Shown: positions 1 through 13,700, numbered from the stretch's first letter. The stretch: 64,000 nucleotides of DNA from Apus apus (GCF_020740795.1 NC_067286.1:15690350-15754349), one strand, 5' to 3'. Notes: a model not told the origin generated them from the sequence alone. Program-made: numbers and translations.

Positions 1-1953
1 ACCCAACCGCTTTCTTGTGTGTAACAGGTGCCTGGATTTTAGAATCACCAAAAGACGTTGCACTCTTGTCCTGTATTTTATTAGGAAATTAAACGGCTGA
101 TCGATAACCTGAAATTACATAGTGAATCTCATTTACAAAATGTTCAAAATCATGACAATTATTTTGATTTCTATAAACATAATGCCCAGATAAAATTCCT
201 GTTTATGCCTGTAATTTTCTACACCCTTAACATTTATTTACTGTACAGCAGTGAGGCTGGATAATTGTAACATAATCTGTAAAGTTAAATACAGCATACT
301 TTGCTCTGCAGTTCCAGTGAAAGAGATGAAATGCTGGAAAGAAAGCCTGGAATATGAGCAGCATTATGAGAAGGTTCCCTGCAACCTCTGTTCATTACAC
401 ATCAGCATTTCAAACTGTTCAGTGATATGCAAGTCTGGTGTTAGCTACTATGCAAAGTTACCAGGCTTTAGGGCATCAGTTTTCCAGGAGAGGGAGGGAC
501 TGCTGTGGGGCACAGGCTGTGCAGTGAGGGAATAGGGTGCACTGGATGTGTATGATGCTCAAAGTGCAAGAGCTGATAAATCTGTCTTCATCTCTTTCTT
601 TTGCCAGCAGTATGGGCTACAGCTTCCACCACCACATTGGACTAAATAGTTTTCTCTGACCTCAGTCAGCTTTAAAGATGTTCCATGTACAAAGCAGGGC
701 TGATGTGGTACAGGTGCTGACTGTCTGCAAGGGCTGAATTTCAACCATAGCAATCAAAGTCTAAATCCTGCTCATTATGTGCACGTAAAAAAATCACACT
801 GAGCCAAAAACACTACTGGCTGTATTGCAACAAGCATGTGGGGTGATGTGATCATGTCCATGAATTGTGGCTGAGGCCCTTGGTCCTCTGGCACTTTTCA
901 ATACCAAATGACTCTTGCTGGGAATTGAATCTCTCAATACATTATTCAAGAAAATATTCAAACTGTCATTTATGCTCTCAAGATGAGAGATGTTTTCCTG
1001 AATTGAGGCCTCTTCTCCTGCAAGGATTAGAGGTGATCAGTTAGTGGCCAGCTCAAGCACTTGACCAGCAAGTCCAGTCACTTCAGCCTCTTGTACTGTT
1101 CTTGGTGACTGTAAGCTAAAACCTGGTAGGTTTAAGAAATAGTGGGCCTTGTTTTTAAAAAGCTATTTCAGGACAAGTACATTCAGATCACTGTGTTTTC
1201 TATTTATATATAAATTCTTTGGCAACAATTTTCTAAAAAGCAGAATAAATTTTATATGCAATACTTTATTGTTTCCCCATGAAAAACCGATATCTTAAAA
1301 AATCTATAGCACTTTCCAGTACAAACAGTATTGTTCCAGATTAAGGACTAGTTCCTCCCTGAAGAAAAACGGGTTTAAGAAAATCTGGTCATTATCTGAT
1401 AACTGTTTATGTAGTAACGTTAAAATAAAACAGAAAAAGAAAATAATTCAGAATGTGGTTTGTCATTCTCTAGAATGTTAGTGTACATTTATACAATAAA
1501 AACAACATAAGTTACCCTAGTTTGTTTTAAAACCTTAGTAGCAGAAATATATTGCTATCTGCAGATTCATAAGCTATGCACTTTCTCCATCTAAGTTCAA
1601 GTATTATTTGAATATTATTATTACCATTATTATTATTACTATTAAGGGGCTCTAAATCCTTGCCATTTTGCCTGTCTTTACATTGTTTTGGTCTTTCTGA
1701 GAAATAACAAGCTGTGATCATCTGTTCACGAATAAAATCAATGTAGGGCTGCAGTCAGTTCTGCCTGGTGGAAGACTGCCTGGCAATCCTTCCATGAGTG
1801 GCTTTGGAAAAGTAGATTTGAGAGTAGTGGCACAGATAGAGTAGTCACGTGTTTCCTTGGATGGCTAATGATCTTAATTCCTTCCATTTTCTGAACATTC
1901 AGTTCCATTTAAAGGAGAAAGGTGGGAAGAACCCAACCCAGGCTTATACCACA
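1..1953 (-). other. KCNQ1: KCNQ1 3' UTR and downstream flank
   Basis: This follows the KCNQ1 stop codon on the minus strand. It is AT-rich with no coding signal. Candidate AATAAA poly(A) signals on the minus strand lie at 1265-1270, 233-238 and 77-82. The first gives a 3' UTR of about 0.7 kb, and a TGTTG-containing stretch lies just past it. The others would give 1.7-1.9 kb. Which is used cannot be told from sequence. A (TTA)-rich run at about 1608-1645 followed by 'aggggctcta' sits inside the probable UTR and may be a worn SINE piece. Confidence 0.6.
1265..1270 (-). terminator. Candidate KCNQ1 poly(A) signal AATAAA
   Basis: This is the first canonical AATAAA (TTTATT on the plus strand) after the KCNQ1 stop, about 690 nt downstream, with a short GT-containing stretch beyond it on the minus strand. 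Two more canonical hexamers lie farther downstream, so its use is inferred. Confidence 0.4.
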
Positions 1954-2154
1954 TCAGGATATATCATCTTCGTTTATTCTTGGTACTGTCAGTTGCTCGT
2001 AGGTCGGCAGGGTGTTATTGGGGAGGAAAAGATCCGAGTTGACGTTGTTGCCTCTTTGAGGTGATCTGTTGTTCCCTTGATCCCCCTGCTGACGGGAAAC
2101 CAGATGATGCAGCATATCCGTAATGAGGTTCAGTTTCTGGTCCATCTGTGTAAC
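1954..2154 (-). CDS. KCNQ1: KCNQ1 (Kv7.1) last coding exon, partial gene
   Basis: This is the C-terminal 66 residues of the voltage-gated potassium channel alpha subunit that, with KCNE partners, carries the slow cardiac IKs current and epithelial K+ currents at the plasma membrane. The exon opens right after an acceptor (pyrimidine tract then ttgtag at 2160-2155) in phase 0 with V-T-Q-M-D-Q-K-L, the second half of the helix D coiled coil that drives tetramer assembly. Residues 8-18 continue LNLITDMLHHL. Residues 49-52 (1999-2010) are LPTY, the PY motif known in mammalian KCNQ1 as a NEDD4-type ubiquitin ligase site, inside TLPTYEQLTVP. The stop is TGA at 1954-1956. From family knowledge, the human exon starts at the same codon and encodes 78 residues; here the linker between coiled coil and PY motif is about 12 residues shorter and rich in N, Q and R rather than G and P. 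KCNQ2-5 end differently, so the paralogue call is firm. No other KCNQ1 exon was found. Confidence 0.95.
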   Translation of the reverse strand, partial: VTQMDQKLNLITDMLHHLVSRQQGDQGNNRSPQRGNNVNSDLFLPNNTLPTYEQLTVPRINEDDIS

Positions 2155-2185
2155 CTACAAAGGCAAAGAGAATGCAATATTAAAA
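2155..2185 (-). other. 3' splice site of the KCNQ1 last intron
   Basis: Read on the minus strand, this stretch is a pyrimidine-rich run (ttctctttgcctttgtag) ending in AG at 2156-2155, immediately before the GTT codon that starts the last exon. It sets the exon boundary and agrees with the known phase of this KCNQ1 junction. Confidence 0.85.
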
Positions 2186-5100
2186 TGACCGTCTTCTTAA
2201 TCAGGATCACAACAACCTCTATGAAGACACCACAGTTTCACAGTTGATCAAACAGAGCATTAGAAATTGAAGGCAACAGTTCAGAGTTGGATGAGGACAG
2301 GCTTGTTAATGCTTACCTCTGCTATGTGCTTTGACACACATTTTGTACCTGGATGAACACATGACAAATGAGCTTTTAAAGAGATTTGCTGGGATAGAGA
2401 AACAAGCCCCAGAACTGAGTTTCTGCGGGGTTTTTTGTTGTTGTTTGTTTTGTTATTATTGTGTCATATTTTTTTTTTTAATTATTAACTTCTAATATGC
2501 TTATATGCCTTAATAATATCAATATGCTCCAGTAAATATCTGCTCTGCTTGCAGTGATCTGATCAGCTCTAAGCCAGGACTGACTGCTGCTCTTTGTTAC
2601 ATTTGGGCCCAATTACGAGGTCAGGCCACAAAATACCCACAGCTATTTTTGCTGCTGTGGGTCTGTATCAGCTGGGGTCTGTGGCAAGGGCTGGGAGTGG
2701 GGCATGACTCTGTTTTACTCTCACCCCCCAGTGACATGGCGTTCACCAGGATTGCCTTTAGAATGACATGATGCACAGCAAGCCAGAAACCCTTCTAAGA
2801 TGGGTGAAAGCTAATTATTCCACTGGGAGGCTGCAGAGGAAGGATCAGCCTGAATCCATAATGCTGATTTTCTTCTGCCTTTAGACAGATGGCTCCTTAA
2901 ATAATTTATTTTTGTGTGTGTGGTTTTGTGTTTGGTTGTGTTTTTTTTGTTTGTTGTTTTTTTTCTTCCCCCTTTTCTTCTTCTGTTTTTTATTCTGATC
3001 TTTAAGAGAAAATACAATGAAGAATCAGGTTACAAAATAGAGGCCAGGTTATTGATTTGTCCAAAATCTAGACTGTATTTGATGTACATTTGTGGTACTC
3101 AGAGGAAAATTAAGAACAAAATGTTTCTAGGTGCATCATAGATTCAGTCTTTGATTTCTCACATTTTGCAGTCAAGAAGGAACCTGTATCCTTTTATCTG
3201 GCATGGGAAGATGCCTCTATATGCTGACTCCAGTGTGAGTGAGGTGTCCCAAGGGACAATAGGGATTTCCAGCTTCAAAGTTCTGCCCACTTGCTGCCCC
3301 TTGGCATGCCAAGCATTGAGGCTGGGCAGTAAGAGTCTGCCTTAAGACCTTCTACAAGCATGACAAGAAAGCCCCAATTTTGCCATTGTAGTCACTGACC
3401 CATCAGTCTAGAGTGATCCTAACACAATATGGAAACTGTAGGCAAAAAGATGTAAAACATTTTAAAAAGGGCAAAGAAAGTAAGCACACAAAAAATGTGA
3501 TAGGAATAAATTGCTGTCTATAATATCTGTTAGAAAGTAGTGAAAGGCACATAAAACTGCCAGAGAAAGCATGAGTGGGAGCAATTTATATGTGCCTGGC
3601 TATCATCCAAGTATCACACAGGATAGTAAAAGACAGTAAGGCTGAGCAGAACATTAACAAACCTGGAGGATTTCAGAAGAGACTAAAATGTTTTTCCACT
3701 GTAGAGAAAATGCTGGATTTTTTCAAACGCTTTGTACAACTGGTAGAGAAGCAGATAGAGTGATTTAAATATATGAGGTGCCAGAGATTTATACTTTGCA
3801 GCTGCTTTTGAAAACATTAGGAAAAGCACCCTAGATGGTAAATGAAACACTAGTAATTCTGGATGGAAATGGCTGTTGAAAGACGAGATTCTTCAAATGA
3901 GAAAGCTGAAGAACACATAAGTTCAAGATTTCTAGAAGGAAATACAGATGGAAAATAGAGCAGATCATCAGGTTTTAATTTCATCACTACTTTTCCACTC
4001 CCTTAAAAAAAGGTAAGTTTTGCCCAAATGGTTCCCATCACAGATGGCAAACTCATGATGCTCCAGGCGTGACAGTACAAACCAACGTTAGTGGAGCCTG
4101 CAAAAATATCTCCTTCCTCTATCCCCCACTGCCCAAGTATCACTTGCTTTCAGAGACAGCTGTGCTGGAAGGACTGTAGTGGAAGACTGCAGACAAACAG
4201 CTATCTTCAGGGTACAAAGGACAACTTTTCCTCCAACAAGAAATGTCTTCTTGCTAATGATTCTAAACTAGCTAGGGGATTTTATATATATACTTCTTAA
4301 TTTGTGATTCCAGTCAGGGATTACCAGAGGAAGCACAGACTGAGGATGTATCTGAAAAACGTGCATTTATGAAACCCTTGCAGTGATGAGCTATTGAAGA
4401 TGACACTAGATTGGACTGAGATCTGGCTAGTCCTTCAACAGCTGTGCATCTTGGTGATGAAGTACTGAAGAAGTGAGATGTGAATATTCTTTCTGGGAAA
4501 TAAATTCCCAGAGATAATTGTCTAATTTTTTCAAGGGAACAAGATTTGGCTGCTGCAGCTGTGGAGTGCAGAAGGCCCACAGAAGCAGAGGCAGAAGCTA
4601 ATTGCTATTGAGCTGAGCCATATGAGATAAAAAATGAAGACCTTCCTCTTCCATGTTCCTGCTTATTAGGGTAGGGCTGTAAAGCCACAAAGCTTTTGTG
4701 GAGGGAAGTCCAGATAGCTGGTTGTGTTTAGTTGTTGCTTAATTAGTTTTGCTTGCCAAAATAGCAAGACATTTCCCGGGGAATTCTGTGCCCGTGAAGG
4801 GCTTGCTCCAAGACAAGCTGAAGTCAGTGGTAGTTTTTGGCAACCACAGACTTCCAGTGACTTCTGCAGGCTCTGGATCAATCCTGGACTGAATCAACAA
4901 TCCCAAATAGTAACGTCTTCTTTGGATATTACAAGAGAAGGAGCAGCCTGGATTTCTGTCCATTGCTCTGTTCATGCCTCTTGGGGATGTATCAGAAAAG
5001 ATGACATTTGCAAATGAGATGGCAATGGGATGATGGGCCCTCCTTTGCAGTTCCACCAAAAGGGTGTCTGTTTAAGGAATGAGACATTTTAAAGAAAGAA

Positions 5101-7000
5101 GTAAAAGCTACCAGAAGGGAACTTCTACTGTTACTACAGGCCTGTGATGTACAAGAGTAAGAGACTTGCTGGAGAACAGCCTTGCTTATTAGAACACCCA
5201 GTCTGTCGTTATCCAAACATAAATCCTAGAATACATTGCTCACTTGTTTGCTGCAGAGATAATTACACCCACTAGAAAAATGTCATTGTGGGCAATATCC
5301 TTTTTATTAAACTCACTTTATACACTTACTATGGAGAAGTGTATCATCTCTCCTGAATCATACTTTCAAACACATTTACTTGATTAAAAATTAGCTACGA
5401 TGCCAGAAGGAATAGAAGTAAAACAAACAGAAAAAATGCTGATGCTGCTATAATCTTAACTGCTTTGGACAACTCTGATCCCTCTACTTAAAACAGCAAA
5501 CAGTGTTAATTACATAGAAAAATAACTCAGACTGATTTGTTTCTTTTAGGAAAAACTAAGTAAGCTCTTTCTAGCTGATTTATGTTTCATTAGAAGCATG
5601 ATGTTTGGATGATCAAATTCTTTATATGCAAATAATTTCCTCTGTATTTTATAGTTGCTGGGGAGAGGAAGCAGTGTTTGAAACTCTTTAGAAATTATAC
5701 ACCAGTTATTCCTAACTATTACTGAAATAATGTATGAAAACAAGATTTTTCTGTTTTTTTTTTTTTTAAAAAACAGATCCAAGGATCACAGACTGAGAAC
5801 AGATGGACAGAAGCAGATTTAAACAAGTTCTGAACCTAGCTTTTAGAAATGAATAAAACAATCCCAACCATGAGAAAAAAGAGAGAGAAAAAAATGAGAG
5901 AAAAAAACAAACCCCAAATGGTCCTTCAGAGAGGCCAAAAGATTAGAGCACAAATCTGAAACTGCACATCATGAAGAAATGTAGTTATGTTACAGAACAG
6001 ATTTTTGCTCTCCCTAAAAAGTCCCAGAAGCACGTGAGCACTCTGACTAGTGGTGATGATGTAGTTCCTGTGAACCACAAGGTTCTCTTAGGTTATGTTT
6101 TCAGGAGCAGCAGTCCTCTACAGCTGGATATCAAGTGACATGTCATGACAGCTTTTATAAAGGTATCAAAGGCATTCCAGGAGGCACTAGTGACCAGAGG
6201 CTGTTCTTGGGATGAGAGAAGAACAAAAAACGAGCAATTTATCTATTAAAATTCCACAGATCTTTACATTATATTAATTTTAAATGCCAATGTAAAGCAT
6301 TTATAACTAATGGTTGGTATAAGTCAGAACATAAAATTTAACAATGAATTTCTTTCTTTGACTAAAAAAACCAACAACCCAACAACAAAACAACAAAGAA
6401 GCCTGAGTCACTCTAGTGACATCTGGAAGAAAGTCTCCTTTATGAGCCCCTGTAATGGAGAACTGAAGAGCAGCACTCTGGAGACCCACTCCCAAAACTA
6501 ATTATAAGATTTGCTGGGAAGGAAAAAGGACAGATGGAATTTTGGAGTTGAGGTGAATGGTATTTTCAGCCATGGGTATTCAGGACAGTGGGGAAGCTGA
6601 AGGACAAAATTTGGAGTAATTGGCACTGTTTAGGCCACAGAGACTGCGAATGACTAATAAGTTACACTAAGATCTGGAGGGACCAAGGTTGATTAACACT
6701 GTCAAAACTGTCTCATCTGCCCTTCACTCTCATTCTCAGAAATTTCAAAAGTAAATATTATCAAAGGTAAAAATCATAGTCCCTTTGGACAGAGTGGTGG
6801 TTTATAACTCCCTATGTTCTTAACAGGGTTGACTGATTGAACAAATGATGCTCTATCTAGATATTTTTTTACCAGCACAGTGCTTACTCAGTGGGTTCAG
6901 GGAGGCTGTGCTTCTTCTTGCAACACTTGGCTGAATGAAAATGTGATAAAGGAAAATTTCAGCTATTTTTCCAACATTTGATTCCCAAGTCTGCTACCCT
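2186..7000. other. Intronic, no gene seen
   Basis: There is no coding signal. Contents are low-complexity runs: a T/G tract at about 2430-2475, a GT then pyrimidine tract at about 2908-2992, a run of 14 T followed by 6 A at 5754-5773 bounded by ctg and cag (a small inverted repeat), and a purine-rich stretch at about 5874-5915. Short open frames on both strands around 4.3-5.2 kb overlap one another and match no family I recognise. Confidence 0.6.
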
Positions 7001-7002
7001 GA

Positions 7003-7797
7003 CTTTTTGGACAGACTGGAGGGCTGGGCAAAGAGGAACCTAATGAGGTTCAACAAGAATAAGTGTAGAGTCCTGCATCTAGGAAGGAACAACAACATGC
7101 ACCAGTACAGATTAGGAGATGACCTGCTAGAAAGCAGCTCTGTGGAGAAGAACCTCGGAGTCTTGGTGGACAAGAAGTTATCCATGGGGCAGCAATGTGC
7201 CCTTGTGGCCAAGAAGGCCAATGGTATCTTGGAGTGCTTTAAGAAGAGTGTGACCAGCAGGTCTAGGGAGGTTCTTCTTCCCCTCTACTCTGCTCTAATG
7301 AGACCCCACCTAGAGTGTTGTGTCCAGTTCTGGGCTCCCCAGTTCAAGAGGGAGAGACTTACTTGAGAAAGTCCAACAGAAGACTATGAGGATGATTAAG
7401 GGACTGGAACACCTGTCTTATGATGAAAGACTGAGAGACCTGGGTCTGTTTAGTCTAGAGAAGAGAAGACTGAGAGGGGATCTTATTAATGTCTCTAAGT
7501 ATCTTAAGGGTGGGTGTCAAGAAGGAAGGGTCAATCTCTTTTCAGTCATGCTCTTTGATAGGAAAAGGGACAACAGATGCAAGCTAGAACACATGAGGAA
7601 GATCTTCTTTACTGTAAGGGTTACAGAGCACTGGAACAGGCTGACCAGAAGGATTCTCCTTCTCTGGAGACTTTCAAGACCTGTCTGGATGCGTTTCTGT
7701 GAAACCTGCCCTAGATTCTGTGGTGGCACTGCTCTGGCAGGGGGCTTGGACTCGATGATCTTCAGAGGTCCCTTCCAACCCCTAACATTCTGTGACT
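7003..7797 (+). mobile_element. CR1 LINE, 5'-truncated (ORF2 3' end plus 3' UTR)
   Basis: CR1 is a non-LTR retrotransposon whose ORF2 encodes endonuclease and reverse transcriptase. This copy covers the last part of ORF2: the LEGWAKRNLMRFNKNKCRVLHLG block at 7016-7090 (positions approximate), then SREVLLPLYSALMRPHLE, then after a frameshift near 7355 [23 protein letters not shown], ending in the avian CR1 3' block 'gatcttcagaggtcccttccaa' and 'cattctgtgactcat'. It lies antisense to KCNQ1. It resembles the copy at 40.2-42.2 kb (same 'cttcagaggtccc' 3' end), which suggests one subfamily. Confidence 0.93.
7007..7700 (+). pseudogene. CR1 ORF2 reverse transcriptase C-terminal remnant
   Basis: Two overlapping open frames carry consecutive pieces of the CR1 reverse transcriptase C-terminal region: 7007-7366 with QYRLGDDLLESSSVEKNLGV, and 7320 onward with [20 protein letters not shown] and FFTVRVTEHWNRL. 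The switch of frame near 7340-7366 is an indel. The polymerase catalytic core is missing because the copy is 5' truncated, so it cannot encode an active enzyme. Confidence 0.9.
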
Positions 7798-10700
7798 CAT
7801 GTTGAGTAATATTCATTCCTGAGGGTGCAACTTTTTAGCTCTGTGAACCAACTCTTTAAGGCACTTTTTCAAAATAACTGAAGATGATTGGGGAGATCTT
7901 AATCCATTCATCACTCCTATTGGCCTGTTGATAAGGAGGACCCTATTGCTCTGCAGTGTGGCAAACTTCTAGGAAAGTAAATGGTGCTTTCTTCATCTGT
8001 GCATCCTTGTAAGCGGTGTTCTATAGAATCCCTGATGTATCTGCTATTTAATACTATACTCAGTAATAAACTATTATTTCAGAAAAACACACAAAATGTC
8101 CTTTCTATAACAAAGTCATCATCAGGCACATTTAAGACTCAGCTGAAGAAAACAGGCAAAATATATCCCAGAACTTGTGATACCTGTTAATGGCAACGAT
8201 GAAGGAAGGTATCAATATCTAGCGGTACTTAACAAAACACTGTGTGTTCTGCAAGCCAAGGTGTGGTTGTAAATCACGTTTTTCTTTGGTGGGATCTGTC
8301 CTATTTAAATTCTTGAGAATATCTGAGGAAACTTCAGAGTGCAGCTTCTCTGGCTCCTCTTCTGGCTAGGTCCCTACACATTTTGCTATCTCAGTATTTT
8401 TAAGAATTAATGCTTTAGTTTTAAGGGCCTGTGGACAGAAATTATGTTAGGAGTGGCTTCCTAGGGAAGCTCAGGGTTAGGTATGGGAACCTTCCTAGAG
8501 GATTTATTTTAAACATTTCTCTGTAACAGCAGCAGGAGAGACCAACAATTTGGTTTCTTTCTTCAAGTACATGATTCTTCAAAAATAACGGAAAGAGTCT
8601 TCCTTCCATTTACAGAACCCAGGATCCCAGATTCTTGCAAATCCCCTTATCAGAGCTTCTGGCTTCAATTTGTTTGTTTTGTTGCCAAAGATTAGGCAGC
8701 AGTCTTGCTGGAGGTTATACACCCATTGCTGAGGTGTTTATAGGAGAATGTAATCTGCATGAAGGAAGATTTGTTCTCTAGACTGTCTGTACTTTCTCTT
8801 GAGAGTTGGCCAAAGAAAGGAGTACGTGTGCAGTGTCTGGGGGAAGGAGAGAGGAAGTAAAGCCAGTGAGGAAACACTCTCCCCCGCTATAAGATTACTC
8901 ATCACTAGACAAATATCAAGGCTGAGCTTCTGAAAAACAAAATTATCAGGTTTTGAGGGCTGCATGTGACAAATCACTTTCTAGTCAATGAAAATATTAT
9001 ATGAACACTGTAAACACTGTCTTATCTGACAATATTAATAACTAAGAGACAAAAACCATCCTTGGAAAGAAAGGCTCTTGCTACATGCTATGTCCTAAAA
9101 TCAGCTCTTTTGCATAAAGTTATCAGTGGCAATCTTTGCTTTGCTTTGATATACTAAATATTGTTCTGCTGGTTGTTCTGGGGTTTTTGTTGGTGGTGTT
9201 GTTTTTCCCCCCCCACCCCTAGTAAATGGAAATGGTTGCTGGTCTCCTCTTACTCTGTATTCTTATAGTAAAATATTTCTCCTGCACTTTTCAAAAGGAT
9301 AAAAACCCCTTCTTCTTTGTAGTAGTAACCTTTAAATGGCTGCTGATAATTGACTATTAATCAGGGTGTGCTGCTTGTGCTTTCAAAGGAGGATGATGGC
9401 TTGGGATTAGGAAAAAACTTTTGTGTTGTTGAGTCAGGGTCAGAGCTCAGAAACAACCAGGATTTATAAGCCAGTTGCTGGCTCTGATTCTCCAGAAGTT
9501 CTCTTGCTATCAGAGTGAACTGATATTCCAAAGGGCTTGTCCTGGCTTAGTGAATTCCCAAAGGACAGTACAGAAAGTCAGTTGTGTCACATCTTTCTTA
9601 ATTATGCTGGGAAGTAAAACAAACTAGTAACACCAGCATGTGGCCATTTGATTACTGACTGTAACACTCGTGGCATTTTCAAGTATATCTTCTTGTTTGA
9701 AGAGTTTTATCCTGATTGTGCAGCACAAGCTCTAGGGCACCAGGTGATCGAGCTACAGGAAATGGAAGAAATGATAAGATTGATTTATGCATTCTTTCTT
9801 TCCATTAGAATTGAGAAAACAATTTTGATAAGCCAATAACTATATTGCAGAGATGGTTTTTGCTTTCCAAATGCAGTTTTCTCTGAAGAAAAACATCTTT
9901 TTCTAAAAGCTTCCTCAAAGGTTAGGGAAGTATGACATCTCTGGTTAACTATTCACTCAGCTCCATTTCTTTCATGTGGATTTTCATGATTCTTAGAGGA
10001 GTGTAGATTACAAACATAATGCCATTTTGTCAGATTACATGTCTCCCTTAAGTTCTATTTAAAACAGACAATAGTAAGTTACATGCTCTGGCAGGTCAGA
10101 AACTGAAAAGCCACTTAAATACTGTGTGACTTAATAGATAACGTAATATAAAACACAGCATTTATGTTACCAAACAGAATATTGGCAGCATGCATTTATA
10201 AACGCCTCTTTTATGATACTGCAATTTTTCCCCAAATGAAAATGGAGGTATGGCCGTCAGGAACAGGAGCTTATGTTGTAACACAATAAAACATAAACTT
10301 TCACAGTTATCTTTCACTCTTTCCAGCCACTTACACACAACTCATGTACTTAATCCTTATGTGAATAAATGCTGCAGATCAGGAGCAGAAAAAACTTGAG
10401 GTACAAGAGGAACTATTAAATAAGACCTACAAAGAAACAAGCAGAAACAACAGGTGCTCTGCTTATATAAGAAAGCAATTCCTTTAAGATTTTTAAAATT
10501 ATGATAAATAAATAACATAAAAAATTACAAACACATGTCACCTTCATAAAATTATCTGGCTATAACTCGATGCTGGAGTGAAGGAAGTAAGGTAAGATGA
10601 ATACACACCTCTCCTTCCAACAAGAAGGTTGGTAAGACACTAGAAAATGGAGTAATTAAATTACAGGACAGTGAAATACACTCGACCATGGACTTTTATA

Positions 10701-13700
10701 GAATACAAGACCTCAAAAGGCAGAAAGCTTTAGGGACAGTACTTATTTTAGAAGTGGAGAGGATTCAGAAATGCCTGAAAGTAAAAAAAGTTGGAAAGGG
10801 CTGACCTAAAATCAAGAAAAGTCAAGACAGAAATGAGGACCATGATGGATGGGGCTGGAGGAGACAGTCAAAGCAGAGACTGGATATGGCTGCTACTTGA
10901 GAAGAGAGAGCTGAGAATGGTGGCTTTTTGTTGTTGCTATTAACAACTTCTTGCAAAAATATTAGGCTTATTTAAAACTCCCAAACTGCTGGAAATCAGC
11001 TTTTCCTAAGAATCCTTCTTTAGCTCTAGATGTAGAGTTGGGCCACAAGCCCCTCTGCTTGCTTATTGCTCCCCAAGCTCCCAGGCCAGCCCTGCTGGCC
11101 CCACAGCACTGAGTGCATGCCCAGATGTGCCCAATGCTCGCAGATCTATCTGGCATTCAGAGGGCTACAGCCAAGCAATTAAAACTTGTGGTCGACTCTT
11201 GCAGATAAATGAGACAAGACTTAAAACACATGGAAATGTTCAAGTTAGGACAGGGTCCAAAATCTACAGTCTGTGGCCCTGCACTGGCTCAGAATACAGC
11301 ATTTTTTTTTTTATTTTTTTTTTTTCCCCCCCTTAAAATATTACAAAGGTCAGATATTTATTTTTTTAACCCTTTGCTCTAAACTAACAGAGAATCAGTA
11401 GATGAACAAGGGAGCTTGGAATGTTTATCTCTCCTTGCATGAAGCCAGGAAAGTGAAGTTTAGGTTCTTGTCTCTAAATATAACTTTTATCAGAAGCTAC
11501 TAAAGAAGATAAAATCACCCTATCCCTAACTGAATACTCTGGATTTTTCAAGAATTTGCTTATCTCCATCTACTGTAGCCCCCCCTTCAGGAAATTTTAT
11601 CTCTTTGACCAGACACAACTGTCTGTCATTTCCATTTGAAAATAAGACACAAGCTGGCAAGAAGCGAGGGATTGTGTCCTTACAAGTCAATCAATCATAG
11701 CAGAACTATGAGAAGTTAATGTATCCACAAAAATTGCTGGACATAAAGCACCATCTAGCACCATAATCACAAACAGTTTCCAAATGTTTCTTAAATTCAA
11801 ATTCAGCCCTATAGAGGATGTCAAACAGGCCTGAGATAACAAGAAATATAAGGGAAGTACTGATCAAAGGAACTAGGAAAAAAAGCCCCTTATCTTTACG
11901 CAACAGTTTGGATATCACTATAGAATAAATGTTGATCATTAGTGCATTTTATAACCAGAGCACTGTGTGAACCTTTGTATCCCTGTTCAGTAGAACACTG
12001 CAGTAGATATATACTGTCATTGCTAGCAAAATGTGGGGAAAACTAAGCCAATAAAGTTAACGGCCCAGATTCAGATATACTAAACATCTTTAACTTGAAC
12101 TTGCAAGAAGGAACTCTAACGAAACCTTAAAAATCTATTCCCATCAGAAGGAGATCTTCAGATCTCAAAGCAAACTTCAAAGCACTTTTGTGTTTTTTAA
12201 TGAGACAGAAGGTTGGAAAGCCAATTGCTTTCTCATTCTCAATCGCATCTGTGTTTAGCAAAACATTCCTGTTAGGTCCTTCTGGTTGAGCACCCCAGTA
12301 CCTATCTGCAGAGGAAATACTGACTCTCTGTATAGCAAAAAGGTATTTATGTTTCAGATGCTTCAGCTCCACAGATGTGAAGAAAACTCCCTGTGGTACT
12401 TGCCTCTGGAGGACTCTTTCTGCTGATTTAACCACTGCAGTACAACCTCAGAATATCACTCCATATTTTTGTTGTCAGAAGTTTGGCTCTCAGACAACAG
12501 CTTTCTCCTAGCTGTAGATTTCTGTTTCCACCATGGAACAGTGGCATATTTACAACAATTCAGAGTTTAAAAAAAGGTAAAAGACCCACCTAGCATAAAA
12601 AAATGCCCCAAACCCTTCTCCGCAACAACATAATCCCCAAACCAAACCCACCTCCCCCTACTACTGTCACCAATTAAAGAAAACAAAAGTGACTAATCCT
12701 GACCTCTCTCCAAAGGGGAATGTTTTGCTTCTTGAATCCTTGGCTCTGGCTTTTGTATGATACTGGGACTATGACTAATAACCTCTTGCTGCAGTACTGC
12801 TGATAATTTCACCATTGAGTAGCTGTTCTCATTTTGTATCATCATAGTATACACTTAAGTTGCCAAGATTTTATTTTTTAAAAAAACAAAGAATAAGATA
12901 TACACTCATAATCCCCAGTGTTAGAAATACATTTTTCATCTTTAACTGTTAGGTTTTGCCTGACAATTTTTCCTCCTTCCTCAAACCGTTATTTTTCAGA
13001 TGCCTGCTATGAAATGGTTCCCTTTTTCCTTTCTTTCTCTCAAGCATTTTCCTAATTCAAAACAGATTTAAGACTGCTGCTCTTTTTAGAGCAAATATGC
13101 TATGCATCACATCCAGTTAGGTCAGCATCACTTATGCTGTGTTTCACACTTCACCCAAATGAGGCATCCACACAGCTTTTCAAAGGGAATAAAGCCAGAC
13201 TAGATGCACTGGGCTTTCTGCTTGGAATAGAAAGTGAAACACATCAAGAGGTTATAGATCTGACCTTATGGCACAGCTTAAGTAGGGAAGAGCACCACTA
13301 TCTGCTTTTTGCTTAAAATGTTAAAAACCAAAATTAAATAAAAAAAGATTTTTGGCCAGTTCCTTTTCTAGCAGCCATAATCTTCTCCTTATTTATGACT
13401 TGACAATTACTACATGGGCAAAAAAAGAATATGAACTCTTTTGTACCTAAAATGAGATTTAAAAAGTTAATAGCTATACAATGACTTCTGCAGCAATCAA
13501 AAATAGAAGGGGAAAAGGAGTGGGGGAGAGAAAAGAGAGAGAAGCAATTATCACAACAGTGAGTTTTGAGATTCCCTGAGGGCTGCTGGTAATTAAACCA
13601 ATGGCAACATGAATCTCCGTTTGATGTGGTCATGAATTTGTTTTCAAAAGAAAAAATCTTTAAAAAGATTCTTTCAAGAGAAATTTTTAGAGAACAAGCT

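Noticed and set aside
4314..5059. Suspected tandem duplication ('ggatgtatctgaaaa' and 'ggatgtatcagaaaa')
   Set aside because: The likeness does not extend beyond about 15 bp on either side.
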